Shown: piece by piece, positions 36,472 to 46,341 of the stretch
How the letters are laid out: every line of letters begins with the position of its first letter
Numbering within the stretch: position 1 is the first letter of the stretch
Assembly (NCBI GenBank): GCA_900114405.1
Contig: FOSY01000017.1
Coordinates: 1 to 64,000, forward strand
Direction: 5' to 3'
DNA: 64,000 bases
Origin: Lachnospiraceae bacterium KH1T2
GTDB taxonomy: Bacteria; Bacillota; Clostridia; Lachnospirales; Lachnospiraceae
The notes under the pieces: model-generated
Told to the model about the DNA's origin: nothing
Databases searched by the model: none
Seen by the model: only the letters and a program-made list of their open reading frames with translations
Program-made: the position numbers and the translations under genes

Positions 36472-36819
36472 CAGCGAAAAAGCAGTAATAAGTGGCTAAA
36501 GCTATTGCCTATTTCTGAAGAAAATCGGGAGGGTAAGGAATTAGAAGCTGATCAAGCTTATGAAGATAGGATGTTTTGATTTGTGATGATTAGTGTAAAA
36601 ATTCAGTTTAACATATAAAGGTGCGAAGGTGTTAATGATTTATAAAAAGAACATAAACTAATATGGATAAATATAAAAATCGGTCCGATATACTAAACGT
36701 AGTGGGCGTATAGACTGCTACAGAAGGGGGATGATTTTAATGTGGGGGATAATAGTGATTTGTTGAGCGCAGTGGGTGAACTGCGCTTTTTTTAGTGGAG
36801 TAAAGAGGGGGTACTGTGT
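36472..36819 (+). promoter_or_regulatory. Leader of the surface-protein operon with attenuator-like terminator
   Basis: This AT-rich gap ends in a perfect hairpin AGCGCAGT (36766-36773) / ACTGCGCT (36780-36787) followed by seven T, 26 bases before the giant gene. A tiny frame (ATG 36740, eight codons, stop 36764-36766) runs into the stem, so a leader-peptide or attenuation control is possible. A GTAG/CTAC hairpin lies at about 36701-36721. No riboswitch class was recognised. Confidence 0.45.
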
Positions 36820-39800
36820 ATGGAGTGCTATAAGAAAACTATTGTTGCATTATTGGCATTGATTTTATTTAGTAATTTTGTAATACCTAATGATGTATTA
36901 TGGAATCCAGTAATTGAGGTAAAGGCCGAAGAAATTTATGAAAATTGCATAATTAATGAAGATGATAATGGTATTGCAGTGAAAGACGTAAGGGAAAATG
37001 ATAATTCAGATATAGATGTGTTAATAGTAGATAATGAAACTTATAAAAATGAGAAGAAATCATCTGATAATAATGAATGTGTTAGTGGTAGCAGCATGCT
37101 TAAAAGTGAGCTATCGGTCAGTGACAATAATTCAGAGGACGAATTTGAAGAAGTAAGCGATAATGTTATAGAAAATGAGTACGAGCAGGAGGAGAGAGTT
37201 CAGCCTTCGGCAAGTATTCAGCAGATAAAGAAAATTGGGATTTCTCCGTCACTCAGAGGAAATGCCTCAAAAAAAATATCTGGAACAATAACGGCTGTAG
37301 ATAAATATGGAATTCAGTTAGACAACAGTAATGTATATTATTTTGTGGAAAATACTGCATCAAATGTTAATCCAGATCTTCTTCAAAAAGCAGAAGAGTT
37401 GTTTGGAGAACGTGTTATTTGCGTCATTGAAAATAATATTATAACGGATATATATTCAGAAACAGTTATAGATGATGATGTTCTTGATTCTGATGGAAAA
37501 AATACGATATATGCTTTTTCAACCGACCCTAACTATGTTTATGAAAAGAATGAGTATGGAACAATAAAAAATGTAACATTTATTATTGATGGAGAAAGCT
37601 ATAAACCGGAAGATGGAGTGCTTCATATGGATGTAGATGAATATGGGCATTCTTTAGAGGTTTATGCTGATGGTTTTAATGACCTAAATGCAATTTTTAC
37701 GATACCTTTTAAGGCAGGTGAACAAATAGGTGTCAGAATGTATCCTAATGATGGAAGGGATACAACGACATATGTGAAGGGAAGATTTAAGCATATAGAT
37801 TTGTTGGGGTATTATAACGATTTTGGTATTCTTTTGGATGATGGGAAATGGTATCCAGTAACAGCAGATTTTTCATGTAGGTATGAAGAATACAAAAATG
37901 AGATGGTTAAACTTACACTTGTTAATGGGCTTGTAACTAGCATTAGCAAGGTGTATAATGCGACACCTTATCAAGAAAAAAATATAAAAGAATATACAAA
38001 GGAAGAAATAGTTGAACTGACAGCAAAGGAGTATAACGACGCATTTACAAATTACCTAGAATCAATCAAGGAAGCATCTGAAAAATCATTGAAAGAAATA
38101 AACAAAGATAAGAAGAATGCTGGTCAGAGACTAAGGGAGCTTGATGAGAATAATGTTAATGGGAGATATTTAACACCACAGGTTTTCTCAAATAAGGATG
38201 ACGTATTTATTGATAAGGCTTATGAAGGATTAGCGTTATATTTAAATGAATACGTTCAAAAGGGTGTTGATTTAGGAAAAATTGATTTTAATAAAAGTGA
38301 AATAGAAATTAGCACGTCTTTAGTAAAAAAGATAAGAAATTCTATGGAATGGGATCAGTTTAACACTCGTATTGATGGTTATTATGTAGATATATCTGTA
38401 ATGAAATTGTTCTCGGTACCAACTGGATACTTAACAATTTCAAAGGGAACTAAAATATATAAATGGCAAATTGTCACTAACACTACTGATACTGCAAGGA
38501 TATTGACTACGTACATTAACGAATTATCAGATCAGATCAAAGATGCTAACAAGTATGCACTTCAGTCAATTATAAGCGAATTGGTATCGGTAACGGGTTT
38601 TGGAGAGTTTACAAAAGGAATGTTAAAAGAATTCCTATCTGATAAGATTGGGACTTTACAATCGATAGGATGCGGATCAAATGTGCTAAGATATGCATTA
38701 ATGTTAAAAGATGATTATGACATTTCAAAAAGTATTATTAATTCTGTTGGAACATCTGATTTTTCCAGCTCTTTATCGGATGCAAGTAAAGTGTATAAAA
38801 AAATAAAAGATAGAAATTATTCTGATAATTCTGTAAATAACGCATATGTAAATAGTGCTATAGATACTCTTGAAAGAGCTTCTGATAGATTCGGTGATGC
38901 GCTGTTTGACTATATATACGATAAAGATACATTTAATGAAAAATGGGGAGAACGATTTGACGAAGGCGTTATAAAAGCTGTTATTAATTGTCCAGTTGAC
39001 TTTGAAATAAGAGAGAATGGTAACCTAATAGGGTCGTACATAGCTGGTGCAGTATACGTAAGTAATGAAAATGTAGATATTGAAGTATATGGTGATAGAA
39101 AAATTGTATATTTTTATAATGGCATATCGCCAGAAATGACATATATTCCTACAGGTAATGGAACTATGGACTTAATAATTGAAAGTTATGAGTTCGGTGA
39201 TCCTGTAGGCCGGTTATGTTTTTATGATATTGAGTTAAATGAAGGATTTAACTATAGTCAAAATATACCATTGATTGGTTTATCTGGAAGCGTTGAGCAA
39301 TGCCCTATAATAGACGAGAATGGTGATTTAATAAATGCAGATGAATACTTGAGCGCAGAGGATGATGCAAGAGTTGAGGTGGAATGTAAAACTGTAGGAA
39401 ATGGCACAGTTGTTGGAACAGGTGAATATGTAAAAGGTGATTCAGTAACATTAATAGCTATACCAGAAGATGGATATACTTTGGAAGGGTGGTACGAGAA
39501 TGATAATTTTGTAGGAATAGAAGGTATTTGTAAATTAGTTGCAAAAGATACTGTTTTAGAAGCAAGGTTTAAGAAAAAGAACAGGAGAGAAAAGCATCCT
39601 GATTTATATCCCAAAACATCAAAGGGCACATACGATGATATTATGGGGGTGTTTGTATATAAGAATGAAGAAGACCCTTTGTCGGCAGACGTTGAATTTA
39701 GAACGGAAGGTATGGATGAATCTAAGGACAATATAAGAAGAATATTAGTAGAAGAATGGAAATATGATAAAAAGATAAAGTCTTATTTTATAGATGCAAG

Positions 39801-42513
39801 TGAAGATGATGAGACGGGGAATCTTGTATTTGAAAATCTCGAAACACTTAATGATAGCGATTTTATGCTATATGATAGTAATAATAAATACATTGGTTCT
39901 ATATTTTACGCATATAATTACTTAGAGGCAATGGATATAACAATTGATAATGATACTGTTTTAAATGAAGATGTGACAATAAAAAGCTTAAGAGTTGATG
40001 GGGGGACGCTAAAAATTGATGGATGCAATGTTACTATTATAGAAAATGTGAAATATGGGAATTCTACTTGTCCAATAGAGTTTGATAATGGAAGCGTTTG
40101 CCGTGTTCTCGAGGACGTAAAGGAATCAATTTGTGTTGTTAATGGAGAAGTCTATATTTATGGTAATTATGAGGAAATAAATGGTGAATATGTACATCCA
40201 GTAGAAGAATTATCAATTAATACTGGTAAGTTATTCGTTAATGGTGACCTCTATGCAAATAAGATCAATATTTCGGGTGGAGAAACTTATGTAAAAGGGA
40301 ATTTTAAGGGATCACAAATATCTATGCAAGGAAATGCTTCCTATACCTATGTTTATGGTGATTTTATTTGCACCAATTCCTCTTTTTCTCAGCAAACTGA
40401 ACTGGCAGGTGGAATTATTAATGTGTCAGGTAATATTGAAAACATTAATTGCTCTGGGAATAATGAGGTTATTCTGGATGGAACGAAAATACAAAAACTA
40501 AATAATTGTAAATTTAGTAATCTATCTATTGTTAATCCGTTAAAGAAGGTGATGGTTGAGAAAAAGATTTATATCGAAAAGCTTAATACAGATTGCGATT
40601 TTGAAACATTGCCTGAAGTCAATAATGATTATATTCTAATGGAAAAATGTAATTTAAATGGCAAGAATGTGGAAATAGAAGGAAATGTGCAAATTAAGGA
40701 TGCTATTTTAGCAGGAGCCAAGGTAAAAATAAAAGACAATCTTACTATTCTTGGTAATATAGATCTTTCGAATGGGCATTTAGCAGTGGATGGAAATATT
40801 CTTCTAAAAGAGGGCATGCTATTTGTTAATAAAGGAGAAGTTGAGGTAAAGAAAGACTTTTCTATAGAATCAGGTCTTCTTGTAATGCAAAATGAAGAGG
40901 ACAAGCTCAAGGTTTATGGAAAATTTACTCTTTTAGGCTCTTCTTATTTTTCTGGACCATCTTTTTACTACAAAAGAGGATATTTTAATACAGTAACGTA
41001 TAATGGAATTACATATAAAAGTATTTCACCAAATGAAGGTGAAAAACTTGCCGTTTTAGACGGACGAATAGAATTGTATGGAGATGCTGAAATATATGAT
41101 TTAGTAAAATATAAATTTAGTGGAACTAATAAGGTATTTTTCAATGGAAACAAGGTTCAGCATATTTTTACCGGAGAACCTGTCTTTAATGAAGTTATAT
41201 TTAAGAATTCGGATGTTTTCATAGAATCTATAGATTGTTATCTGGGAAAATTTGGAAGCGATGCAACCCTAAAAGCGGATGCTTTAATGGGAATAAGGTT
41301 AAATACGTGTGACCTTAATGGATATAACGTGGATTTGAATACTCTTTTTTCTGCCATAGAAGGTAAAGTGGATGTTAATGGAGGAAGCTTAACAACATCT
41401 GGAAACTTAGCTATAAATAATTCGAATAGCGAATTATTTATAAATGGTGGAAATGTTAAGGTTGGTTCTGAATTGAATATCGTGTATCCTGGTATGATTA
41501 CTATGGATGATACGAAAGATGATTTAGATGTAAATGTATTTAATGTAAGAGGCTATGTATATGCTTATGATAACTCCGGAAAAATGTATATAGATAAAAA
41601 AGGAAACCCGTTGAATATTACTGCTGGTAAGATTAGGGCAAATTGTACTGATATAGATATAAAACAAGATGAAAATGTTTTGATAGCTGCTGACTTATTT
41701 ACAATTACTGATGATAGCAGTGTATATGATGAAGAAAACTATCCATATTATGGCACTTTATACGCGTATGGAGCTATAATCGATACACTGAGTATTGCAA
41801 AAAAAATAGAAAACTATAATATAGCACCCATTCCATGCTGGAATAATCTTATAGTTGGAGGTGAGAAGAAGGAAGAAAGCAATGAAAATAAAGGAGACAC
41901 CAAGCATAGTTCAGATGCTACTTTCGATTATACGCAGTATAAGCATGTAAAAATGGAAGATGCAATTTCTTCTAATGGTTGTATTATAGCTGGAAAGGTA
42001 AAATTTGATGTAAGTACATATATACAAGGGGCAGAAAGGTTTAAGTCAAGTGATAAAAAAATTGCATCTGTAAGCAGAAAAGGATTTGTTAAGGGAAAGA
42101 AATCAGGAGAAGTTACAATCATAGGACAAGCCAAGTCTGGAAAAACATGGGTTGATATTGGAACGTACACAGTGCATGTTATTGTTCCAGAGATTAAAAA
42201 AAGTAACATTAAGAATATGGATGTATCTGATACAATAAGCGGAAATGATATTATCATAAATGAAACATTGATTCCTACAAGTTGGAAGTCGTCAAAACCA
42301 GAGGTTGCATCAGTAGATGAAACCACGGGAGAAATTAGGATAGGCTCAAAGAGGGGAACTACGAAGATAACGGCATACTATGGAAGTGGGAAAAATGCAG
42401 CAAAATATAAGTTTAAGATGAGGGTAAAAACTAGTAAGTCTCCAAGTAACAATTCGTCGTCTCAAGAAGGCAACTCATCAGTAGCAAATGTGGAAGCTGT
42501 AGCTATTTTTTAA
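36820..42513 (+). CDS. Giant secreted surface protein with Ig-like and repeat domains
   Basis: This 1897-residue protein has an N-terminal signal peptide (hydrophobic 9-26, cleavage near VKAEE). It continues with an acidic Ser/Asn stretch (40-140), a helical Lys/Glu region (about 390-460 and 560-730) and an InlB-type B-repeat (about 855-920; VGNGTVVGTGEYVKGDSVTL). A long beta-rich stretch (about 1040-1690) repeats short elements such as VDGNILLKEG and INGGNVKVGSELNI, suggesting a beta-helix. A Big2-like Ig domain follows (about 1705-1790; KIASVSRKGFVKGKKSGEVTI), with a second similar one after it. No C-terminal sorting signal or membrane anchor is visible, so it may be held by the partner encoded next. 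Probable adhesin. Confidence 0.7.
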   Translation: MECYKKTIVALLALILFSNFVIPNDVLWNPVIEVKAEEIYENCIINEDDNGIAVKDVRENDNSDIDVLIVDNETYKNEKKSSDNNECVSGSSMLKSELSVSDNNSEDEFEEVSDNVIENEYEQEERVQPSASIQQIKKIGISPSLRGNASKKISGTITAVDKYGIQLDNSNVYYFVENTASNVNPDLLQKAEELFGERVICVIENNIITDIYSETVIDDDVLDSDGKNTIYAFSTDPNYVYEKNEYGTIKNVTFIIDGESYKPEDGVLHMDVDEYGHSLEVYADGFNDLNAIFTIPFKAGEQIGVRMYPNDGRDTTTYVKGRFKHIDLLGYYNDFGILLDDGKWYPVTADFSCRYEEYKNEMVKLTLVNGLVTSISKVYNATPYQEKNIKEYTKEEIVELTAKEYNDAFTNYLESIKEASEKSLKEINKDKKNAGQRLRELDENNVNGRYLTPQVFSNKDDVFIDKAYEGLALYLNEYVQKGVDLGKIDFNKSEIEISTSLVKKIRNSMEWDQFNTRIDGYYVDISVMKLFSVPTGYLTISKGTKIYKWQIVTNTTDTARILTTYINELSDQIKDANKYALQSIISELVSVTGFGEFTKGMLKEFLSDKIGTLQSIGCGSNVLRYALMLKDDYDISKSIINSVGTSDFSSSLSDASKVYKKIKDRNYSDNSVNNAYVNSAIDTLERASDRFGDALFDYIYDKDTFNEKWGERFDEGVIKAVINCPVDFEIRENGNLIGSYIAGAVYVSNENVDIEVYGDRKIVYFYNGISPEMTYIPTGNGTMDLIIESYEFGDPVGRLCFYDIELNEGFNYSQNIPLIGLSGSVEQCPIIDENGDLINADEYLSAEDDARVEVECKTVGNGTVVGTGEYVKGDSVTLIAIPEDGYTLEGWYENDNFVGIEGICKLVAKDTVLEARFKKKNRREKHPDLYPKTSKGTYDDIMGVFVYKNEEDPLSADVEFRTEGMDESKDNIRRILVEEWKYDKKIKSYFIDASEDDETGNLVFENLETLNDSDFMLYDSNNKYIGSIFYAYNYLEAMDITIDNDTVLNEDVTIKSLRVDGGTLKIDGCNVTIIENVKYGNSTCPIEFDNGSVCRVLEDVKESICVVNGEVYIYGNYEEINGEYVHPVEELSINTGKLFVNGDLYANKINISGGETYVKGNFKGSQISMQGNASYTYVYGDFICTNSSFSQQTELAGGIINVSGNIENINCSGNNEVILDGTKIQKLNNCKFSNLSIVNPLKKVMVEKKIYIEKLNTDCDFETLPEVNNDYILMEKCNLNGKNVEIEGNVQIKDAILAGAKVKIKDNLTILGNIDLSNGHLAVDGNILLKEGMLFVNKGEVEVKKDFSIESGLLVMQNEEDKLKVYGKFTLLGSSYFSGPSFYYKRGYFNTVTYNGITYKSISPNEGEKLAVLDGRIELYGDAEIYDLVKYKFSGTNKVFFNGNKVQHIFTGEPVFNEVIFKNSDVFIESIDCYLGKFGSDATLKADALMGIRLNTCDLNGYNVDLNTLFSAIEGKVDVNGGSLTTSGNLAINNSNSELFINGGNVKVGSELNIVYPGMITMDDTKDDLDVNVFNVRGYVYAYDNSGKMYIDKKGNPLNITAGKIRANCTDIDIKQDENVLIAADLFTITDDSSVYDEENYPYYGTLYAYGAIIDTLSIAKKIENYNIAPIPCWNNLIVGGEKKEESNENKGDTKHSSDATFDYTQYKHVKMEDAISSNGCIIAGKVKFDVSTYIQGAERFKSSDKKIASVSRKGFVKGKKSGEVTIIGQAKSGKTWVDIGTYTVHVIVPEIKKSNIKNMDVSDTISGNDIIINETLIPTSWKSSKPEVASVDETTGEIRIGSKRGTTKITAYYGSGKNAAKYKFKMRVKTSKSPSNNSSSQEGNSSVANVEAVAIF

Positions 42514-42525
42514 GGAGACATTAAG

Positions 42526-43089
42526 ATGAGAGGGGTATTAAGATTTTTTTCTGTAATAGGGGTCACACTTTCTGTTTCTGTACTATGCTTAAATGAGGTT
42601 CATGCTGAGAAACTTCCACTTGAACAAAAAAGTATTATGGTGGCATCAACTGTCGATGTTTCAATAAAACCATCTTCTGGTGGGGGACATCATAAATCTC
42701 ATAAGGAAACAGAAGAAGAGAAAAAAGCAAGGATAAAGCAGGAAGAGGTTGAACTTTCAAGAAAAGCCATAGAAGCAAATAAAGATAATGGGGAAGCATA
42801 TACTCCGGCATCTGATGTGACGGACGATAGTACTGAGCTTACTGAGGAACAGCTTCTTCAAATACAGGCAATTCAGCAAGCACAGATGTCAAGCAGCAAT
42901 GCCGAGAGTGATCAAAACACGACGAAGACAAAGAAGGTGGGGAATAAGAGCAGTAAGAAAAAGGAGCCGAAGACAGCAGGTACAGATTTGCCTGTTATTC
43001 CGATTGCTCTGGTCACTCTTGGATTAGATTTTTATTGTGTATTGGTAGAGTCGGGGTATGTCTACAAAAAGAAAAAGAAGAAAATATAG
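42526..43089 (+). CDS. Small secreted protein with a non-canonical sorting signal
   Basis: This 187-residue protein has a signal peptide (1-27, VHAEK), a disordered middle rich in Glu/Lys/Gln, and a C-terminal sorting-like end: PKTAG, a hydrophobic stretch (PVIPIALVTLGLDFYCVLV) and a KKKKKK tail. PKTAG is close to the (S/P)PxTG motifs used by clostridial class B sortases, and the sortase gene overlaps its end by 32 bases. It probably is the substrate of that enzyme and could anchor the giant protein. Confidence 0.65.
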   Translation: MRGVLRFFSVIGVTLSVSVLCLNEVHAEKLPLEQKSIMVASTVDVSIKPSSGGGHHKSHKETEEEKKARIKQEEVELSRKAIEANKDNGEAYTPASDVTDDSTELTEEQLLQIQAIQQAQMSSSNAESDQNTTKTKKVGNKSSKKKEPKTAGTDLPVIPIALVTLGLDFYCVLVESGYVYKKKKKKI

Positions 43090-43906
43090 GCTGCGAAGAT
43101 GTGTGGTTGTTGCAGGATTAAGATTCATTGTCTTTATATGTCTGGGCATGGTTGTCTTTTCTATGTATGAACGTTATCGAAATGACAATGAAATTGAAGA
43201 GCTGAGAAAACTGAAAGCCGACAATGATTTTGTGAGTGTTAGTGTTGCAGGAGAAACAGTCGGACCAGAAACTATTGAGGAATTATCAGAAGTCAATACA
43301 GATGAGGGAAAAGAACGGCCAGAGCCGGAGATATTGGAAGAGTATAGTGAACTTTGTAGTATTAATCCTGATATGGTGGGCTGGTTACGAATCGAGAATA
43401 CCGAAATTAACTATCCTGTAGTGCAGAATGAAGATAATGAATACTATCTTCATCATGATTTTTATGGTGAAGATAGTCGCTATGGGACTCTTTTTGTTAA
43501 GGATATTGCCGATGTTAATACGCCTGGAACAAATTTTATAATATATGGTCACCATATGAGGAATGGGAGCATGTTCGGTAATCTTGACGAGTATGAGAGT
43601 GAATCTTTTTTCCGGGAGCATCCGATAATTAGCTTTGATACAATTTTTGAAAAGCGAGAGTATCAAGTAATTTCTGTTTTTCGATCAAAAGTATATTCAG
43701 AAGATGAAGAAGCGTTCAAATACTATGACTTTTATCAGGCTAATTCAAAATCAGAGTTTGAAGAATTTTACAACAACGTCAAAAGTCTTTCAGAATACGA
43801 TACTGAAGTCGAAGCTGAGTATGGAGATACATTTTTAACGTTATCAACATGTGCATATCATACTGAGGATGGAAGGTTTGTGGTTGTTGCAAAGAGAATT
43901 AGATAA
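43058..43906 (+). CDS. srtB: Class B sortase
   Basis: This 282-residue protein has one N-terminal membrane segment (about 19-38), then a sortase B fold: WLRIENTEINYPVVQNEDNEYYLHHDF, catalytic H165 in YGHHM, C265 in TLSTCAYH and R273 in EDGRF. It would cleave the sorting motif of the neighbour and attach it to the cell wall. The overlapping start implies dosage coupling with its substrate. Confidence 0.9.
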   Translation: MSTKRKRRKYRLRRCVVVAGLRFIVFICLGMVVFSMYERYRNDNEIEELRKLKADNDFVSVSVAGETVGPETIEELSEVNTDEGKERPEPEILEEYSELCSINPDMVGWLRIENTEINYPVVQNEDNEYYLHHDFYGEDSRYGTLFVKDIADVNTPGTNFIIYGHHMRNGSMFGNLDEYESESFFREHPIISFDTIFEKREYQVISVFRSKVYSEDEEAFKYYDFYQANSKSEFEEFYNNVKSLSEYDTEVEAEYGDTFLTLSTCAYHTEDGRFVVVAKRIR

Positions 43907-43929
43907 TTGGACCTTTGGATAATTATTTT

Positions 43930-43997
43930 TTATCTACCACTTATCTACCACTTATCTACCACATGTGTTATAATGTGGTAGATAAAATGGTAGATAA
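43930..43997 (+). promoter_or_regulatory. Promoter with 11-bp iterated operator (TTATCTACCAC x3, inverted x2)
   Basis: Three perfect tandem copies of TTATCTACCAC occupy 43930-43940, 43941-43951 and 43952-43962. Inverted copies follow at 43975-43985 and 43987-43997. Between them is TGTTATAAT, an extended -10 (TATAAT 43969-43974), so the inverted copies cover the transcription start. The AlbA_2-type gene begins right after, which suggests it binds these repeats and represses itself. A related copy lies at 56368-56413. Confidence 0.75.
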
Positions 43998-44013
43998 AGG
44001 AATTGAAAGATAT

Positions 44014-45402
44014 ATGAAAAATGATAATTCCATTGTGTTGGACTTGATTTCACGTGAAGCCGAAGAAGAATGGTTTGAGTTTAAGGAAAATTGGTTTGAA
44101 GCACATGAAATAGGAGAGTATATATCAGCTATGTCGAATGCAGCTGCTATGCATGGTGAAGATATGGCTTATTTTATATGGGGCGTTAATAATGATACGC
44201 ATGAAATTGTCGGAACAACAATTAATTATCAGAAGGATTTTAAAAAGGAACCTTTTCAGCATTACTTGGTCAGACAGATGTCACCTGATATAGGTTTTAC
44301 ATTTCATGAATTGGAAATTAATGAAAAGAGAGTTGTTCTATTAAAAATTCCAGCGGCTGTAAAGGTGCCTACAGCCTTTGATGGAATAAGATATATTCGT
44401 ATTGGTTCAAGTAAGGAAAATGTGGTTAAGTATCCTGAGCGGGAAGCACAATTATTTGATGTCCTAAAAAATGGGTTTCCTACAATCGAAAAACTGGAAT
44501 CAGAGTATCAGGAACTGACTTTTGAAAAGTTGTTTACCTATTATGCTGGTCGTGGAATAGAACTTAAACAGCAGACTTTTAAGAAGAATCTGGGTTTGCT
44601 TACAAAGAACGGAAATTATAATGTTATGGCTCAGCTTCTGTCGGATGATAGTCATATACCTATTAGAGTATCTATTTTTAGAGGGGAAACAAAAGGTTCT
44701 CCGCTGTTTTCTGTTAAGGAATTTGGAAATACCTGCATTCTTCTTTCGTTAGAAAAAATACTTGAATATGGAGATGTTATTAATATTATACAAGCGGATG
44801 AACGTAATCGTAAAATGGAGCGAAAAGAAGTCAGCTTGTTTGATCCCAATTCTTTTAGGGAAGCACTTATAAACGCATTTGTACATAATAAGTGGGTTGA
44901 TGGTAATGCACCGATGATTACTATATATAGCAACAGAATGGAAATTCTCTCTAGGGGAAGTCTTGCAATGGGACAGACAAAAGAAGGGTTCTATGCAGGT
45001 GAGTCCGTTCCTGTAAATCAAAAATTGTCAGATATTTTTTTGCAATTACATATTAGTGAACGTTCTGGAAGAGGCGTACCAAAAATCACTGAGGTTTATG
45101 GGGAAAAAGCATTTGAATTTCGCGAAAACTCTATAGTTGTGACATTACCATTTAATTATCTTAATGAAGATGTGGCAGATAAAGTGGTATATAAACCGGT
45201 AGATAATTCATTATTAAACGTGACACAGCAGCGATTGTTACAAGAGTTGCGAAACAATCCGAATCTTACACAACCGCAGTTAGCCACTATTATGGGTCTC
45301 GGAAAATCGGCTATTCAAAATAACATTTCTTTTTTAAAAAAGAATGGTTATATAGAACGAATAGGAGCAAATAAAAGAGGATATTGGAAAATCATAGAAT
45401 AA
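44014..45402 (+). CDS. AlbA_2 / divergent AAA-type DNA-binding regulator
   Basis: This protein of about 462 residues has an AlbA_2 (Schlafen-like) domain in residues 10-120 (WFEFKENWFEAHEIGEYISAMSNAAAM), the HATPase-like C-terminal block VNQKLSDIFLQLHISERSGRGVPKI, and a winged helix at the end (LTQPQLATIMGLGKSAIQNNISFLKKNGYIERIG). Such proteins are predicted transcription regulators. Upstream in-frame ATGs (for example 43987) lie inside the operator, so the start at 44014, downstream of the TATAAT box, is preferred although its ribosome binding site is weak. Confidence 0.8.
   Translation: MKNDNSIVLDLISREAEEEWFEFKENWFEAHEIGEYISAMSNAAAMHGEDMAYFIWGVNNDTHEIVGTTINYQKDFKKEPFQHYLVRQMSPDIGFTFHELEINEKRVVLLKIPAAVKVPTAFDGIRYIRIGSSKENVVKYPEREAQLFDVLKNGFPTIEKLESEYQELTFEKLFTYYAGRGIELKQQTFKKNLGLLTKNGNYNVMAQLLSDDSHIPIRVSIFRGETKGSPLFSVKEFGNTCILLSLEKILEYGDVINIIQADERNRKMERKEVSLFDPNSFREALINAFVHNKWVDGNAPMITIYSNRMEILSRGSLAMGQTKEGFYAGESVPVNQKLSDIFLQLHISERSGRGVPKITEVYGEKAFEFRENSIVVTLPFNYLNEDVADKVVYKPVDNSLLNVTQQRLLQELRNNPNLTQPQLATIMGLGKSAIQNNISFLKKNGYIERIGANKRGYWKIIE
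45172..45206 (+). repeat. Operator-like triple repeat inside the AlbA_2-type gene
   Basis: GTGGCAGATAA (45172-45182), GTGGTATATAA (45184-45194) and CCGGTAGATAA (45196-45206) repeat at a 12-bp pitch. They differ by one or two bases from the inverted operator unit GTGGTAGATAA upstream of the same gene. They encode VADK-VVYK-PVDN in the linker before the winged helix. Confidence 0.5.
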
Positions 45403-45413
45403 AAGAGTATATC

Positions 45414-45529
45414 ATTCGAATAACAATTCGAAATTGTAAAGCGAAGAAATGTACTTTATAATAAGGAAAGAGTACGTGTATTTTTCTCCTGTTGTCATTC
45501 TGTTGTCGTTGCGACAACCAAATGACAAC
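45414..45529. repeat. ATTCGAA and GTTGTC direct/inverted repeats after the AlbA_2-type gene
   Basis: Two ATTCGAA words at a 12-bp pitch begin near 45414, soon after the stop codon. At 45491 and 45502 GTTGTC repeats at 11 bp, facing GACAAC at 45513 and 45524 (11 bp), giving a 39-bp near-perfect palindrome. A TATAAT box lies near 45548-45555 but no gene follows. The first pair has a close relative at 56483-56505. Confidence 0.6.
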
Positions 45530-45656
45530 CAAAACGTGAATAAATATATATAATAGATATAAAAAGTGACAAAGGTGAACTGTTTTCAACGAATATATGC
45601 AGATGAGACAGTATAAACCACTTTGCAATTATCGAGCTCGAATAGTATTTCAAATT

Positions 45657-45701
45657 GGTTGGATGCCCTATTTATAGGGCTTCCGACCATTTTTGTTTTT
45701 G
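45657..45701 (+). terminator. Strong terminator
   Basis: GGTTGGA/TCCGACC outside and GCCCTA/TAGGGC inside form a long stem (45657-45688), followed by T-rich sequence. It ends whatever is transcribed from the GTTGTC operator region. Confidence 0.85.
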
Positions 45702-45704
45702 GGT

Positions 45705-45982
45705 TGACCGCGGAATGACCGCAATTTTATTTTCGTGAACAATTCTGGAGAATAAATTCACGGTTGACATCTATTATTTCTATTGCCTAATCTGGCATAT
45801 TTTTCTCTTTTTATACCGGATACGTTCCGGAAACAATTTCATATAGAAATGTTACATATGAGTTTTGCGAGGACGCTTGTATGATTTTTCATCCTCAGAA
45901 ACAGGTTCGATATTGGAAGAAAGTTCTTCAATACGCTTGTATCATTTGTGGTTCTGATTACATCATTTGAGAGAAAATGATG
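45705..45982. repeat. TGACCGC and ATCATTTG repeats in a gene-free gap
   Basis: TGACCGC at 45705-45711 and 45716-45722 (11-bp pitch). CGTGAA/TTCACG inverted arms follow near 45734-45760. ATCATTTG occurs at 45941 and 45962, and CATCATTT (45961-45968) pairs with AAATGATG (45975-45982). The gap 45403-46116 carries no gene that I can find. Confidence 0.5.
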
Positions 45983-46116
45983 CAATCAAAGATTTATTTT
46001 AGATTGAAATATTCAATTTTAAATTGATGAAAATTAGTAACTCTGTTAAAATTATATTTGTGGTGAAATGCCTAAGATTCAGGCGTTGAGAGCAAATACG
46101 AAAGGTAAAAAGTGTT

Positions 46117-46341
46117 ATGGCAATTCGTTATAACAAATTATGGAAACTACTGATTGATAAAGAAATGATGAAAAAAGATCTCAGAGATCAATCGGGAATC
46201 ACTACAAATGCATTGGCTAAATTAGGAAAAAATGAACATGTTAGTACGCAGATTTTAGAGAAAATCTGCAGGACGTTGAATTGTAATATAGAGGACATCT
46301 GTGAATTTGTTATTGATGAGGAGGGGAGGAATCAAAAATGA
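46117..46341 (+). CDS. XRE/Cro-type regulator (74 aa)
   Basis: A single HTH protein of the YozG-like type: RYNKLWKLLIDKEMMKKDLRDQSGITTNALAKLGKNEHVSTQ, then NCNIEDICEFV. Its stop overlaps the next gene start (ATGA), so it is probably co-translated with the acetyltransferase. The target is unknown. Confidence 0.82.
   Translation: MAIRYNKLWKLLIDKEMMKKDLRDQSGITTNALAKLGKNEHVSTQILEKICRTLNCNIEDICEFVIDEEGRNQK

Noticed and set aside
38000-39000. Frameshift or fusion in the giant surface protein
   Set aside because: The frame is open from signal peptide to stop, with even composition and no sign of a joint.
43930-43962. Start of a CRISPR array (three tandem 11-mers)
   Set aside because: Units abut without spacers and surround a -10 box.
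45491-45529. CRISPR repeat or terminator
   Set aside because: There are only two direct and two inverted words, no spacers and no T-run; it fits the iterated operator class.
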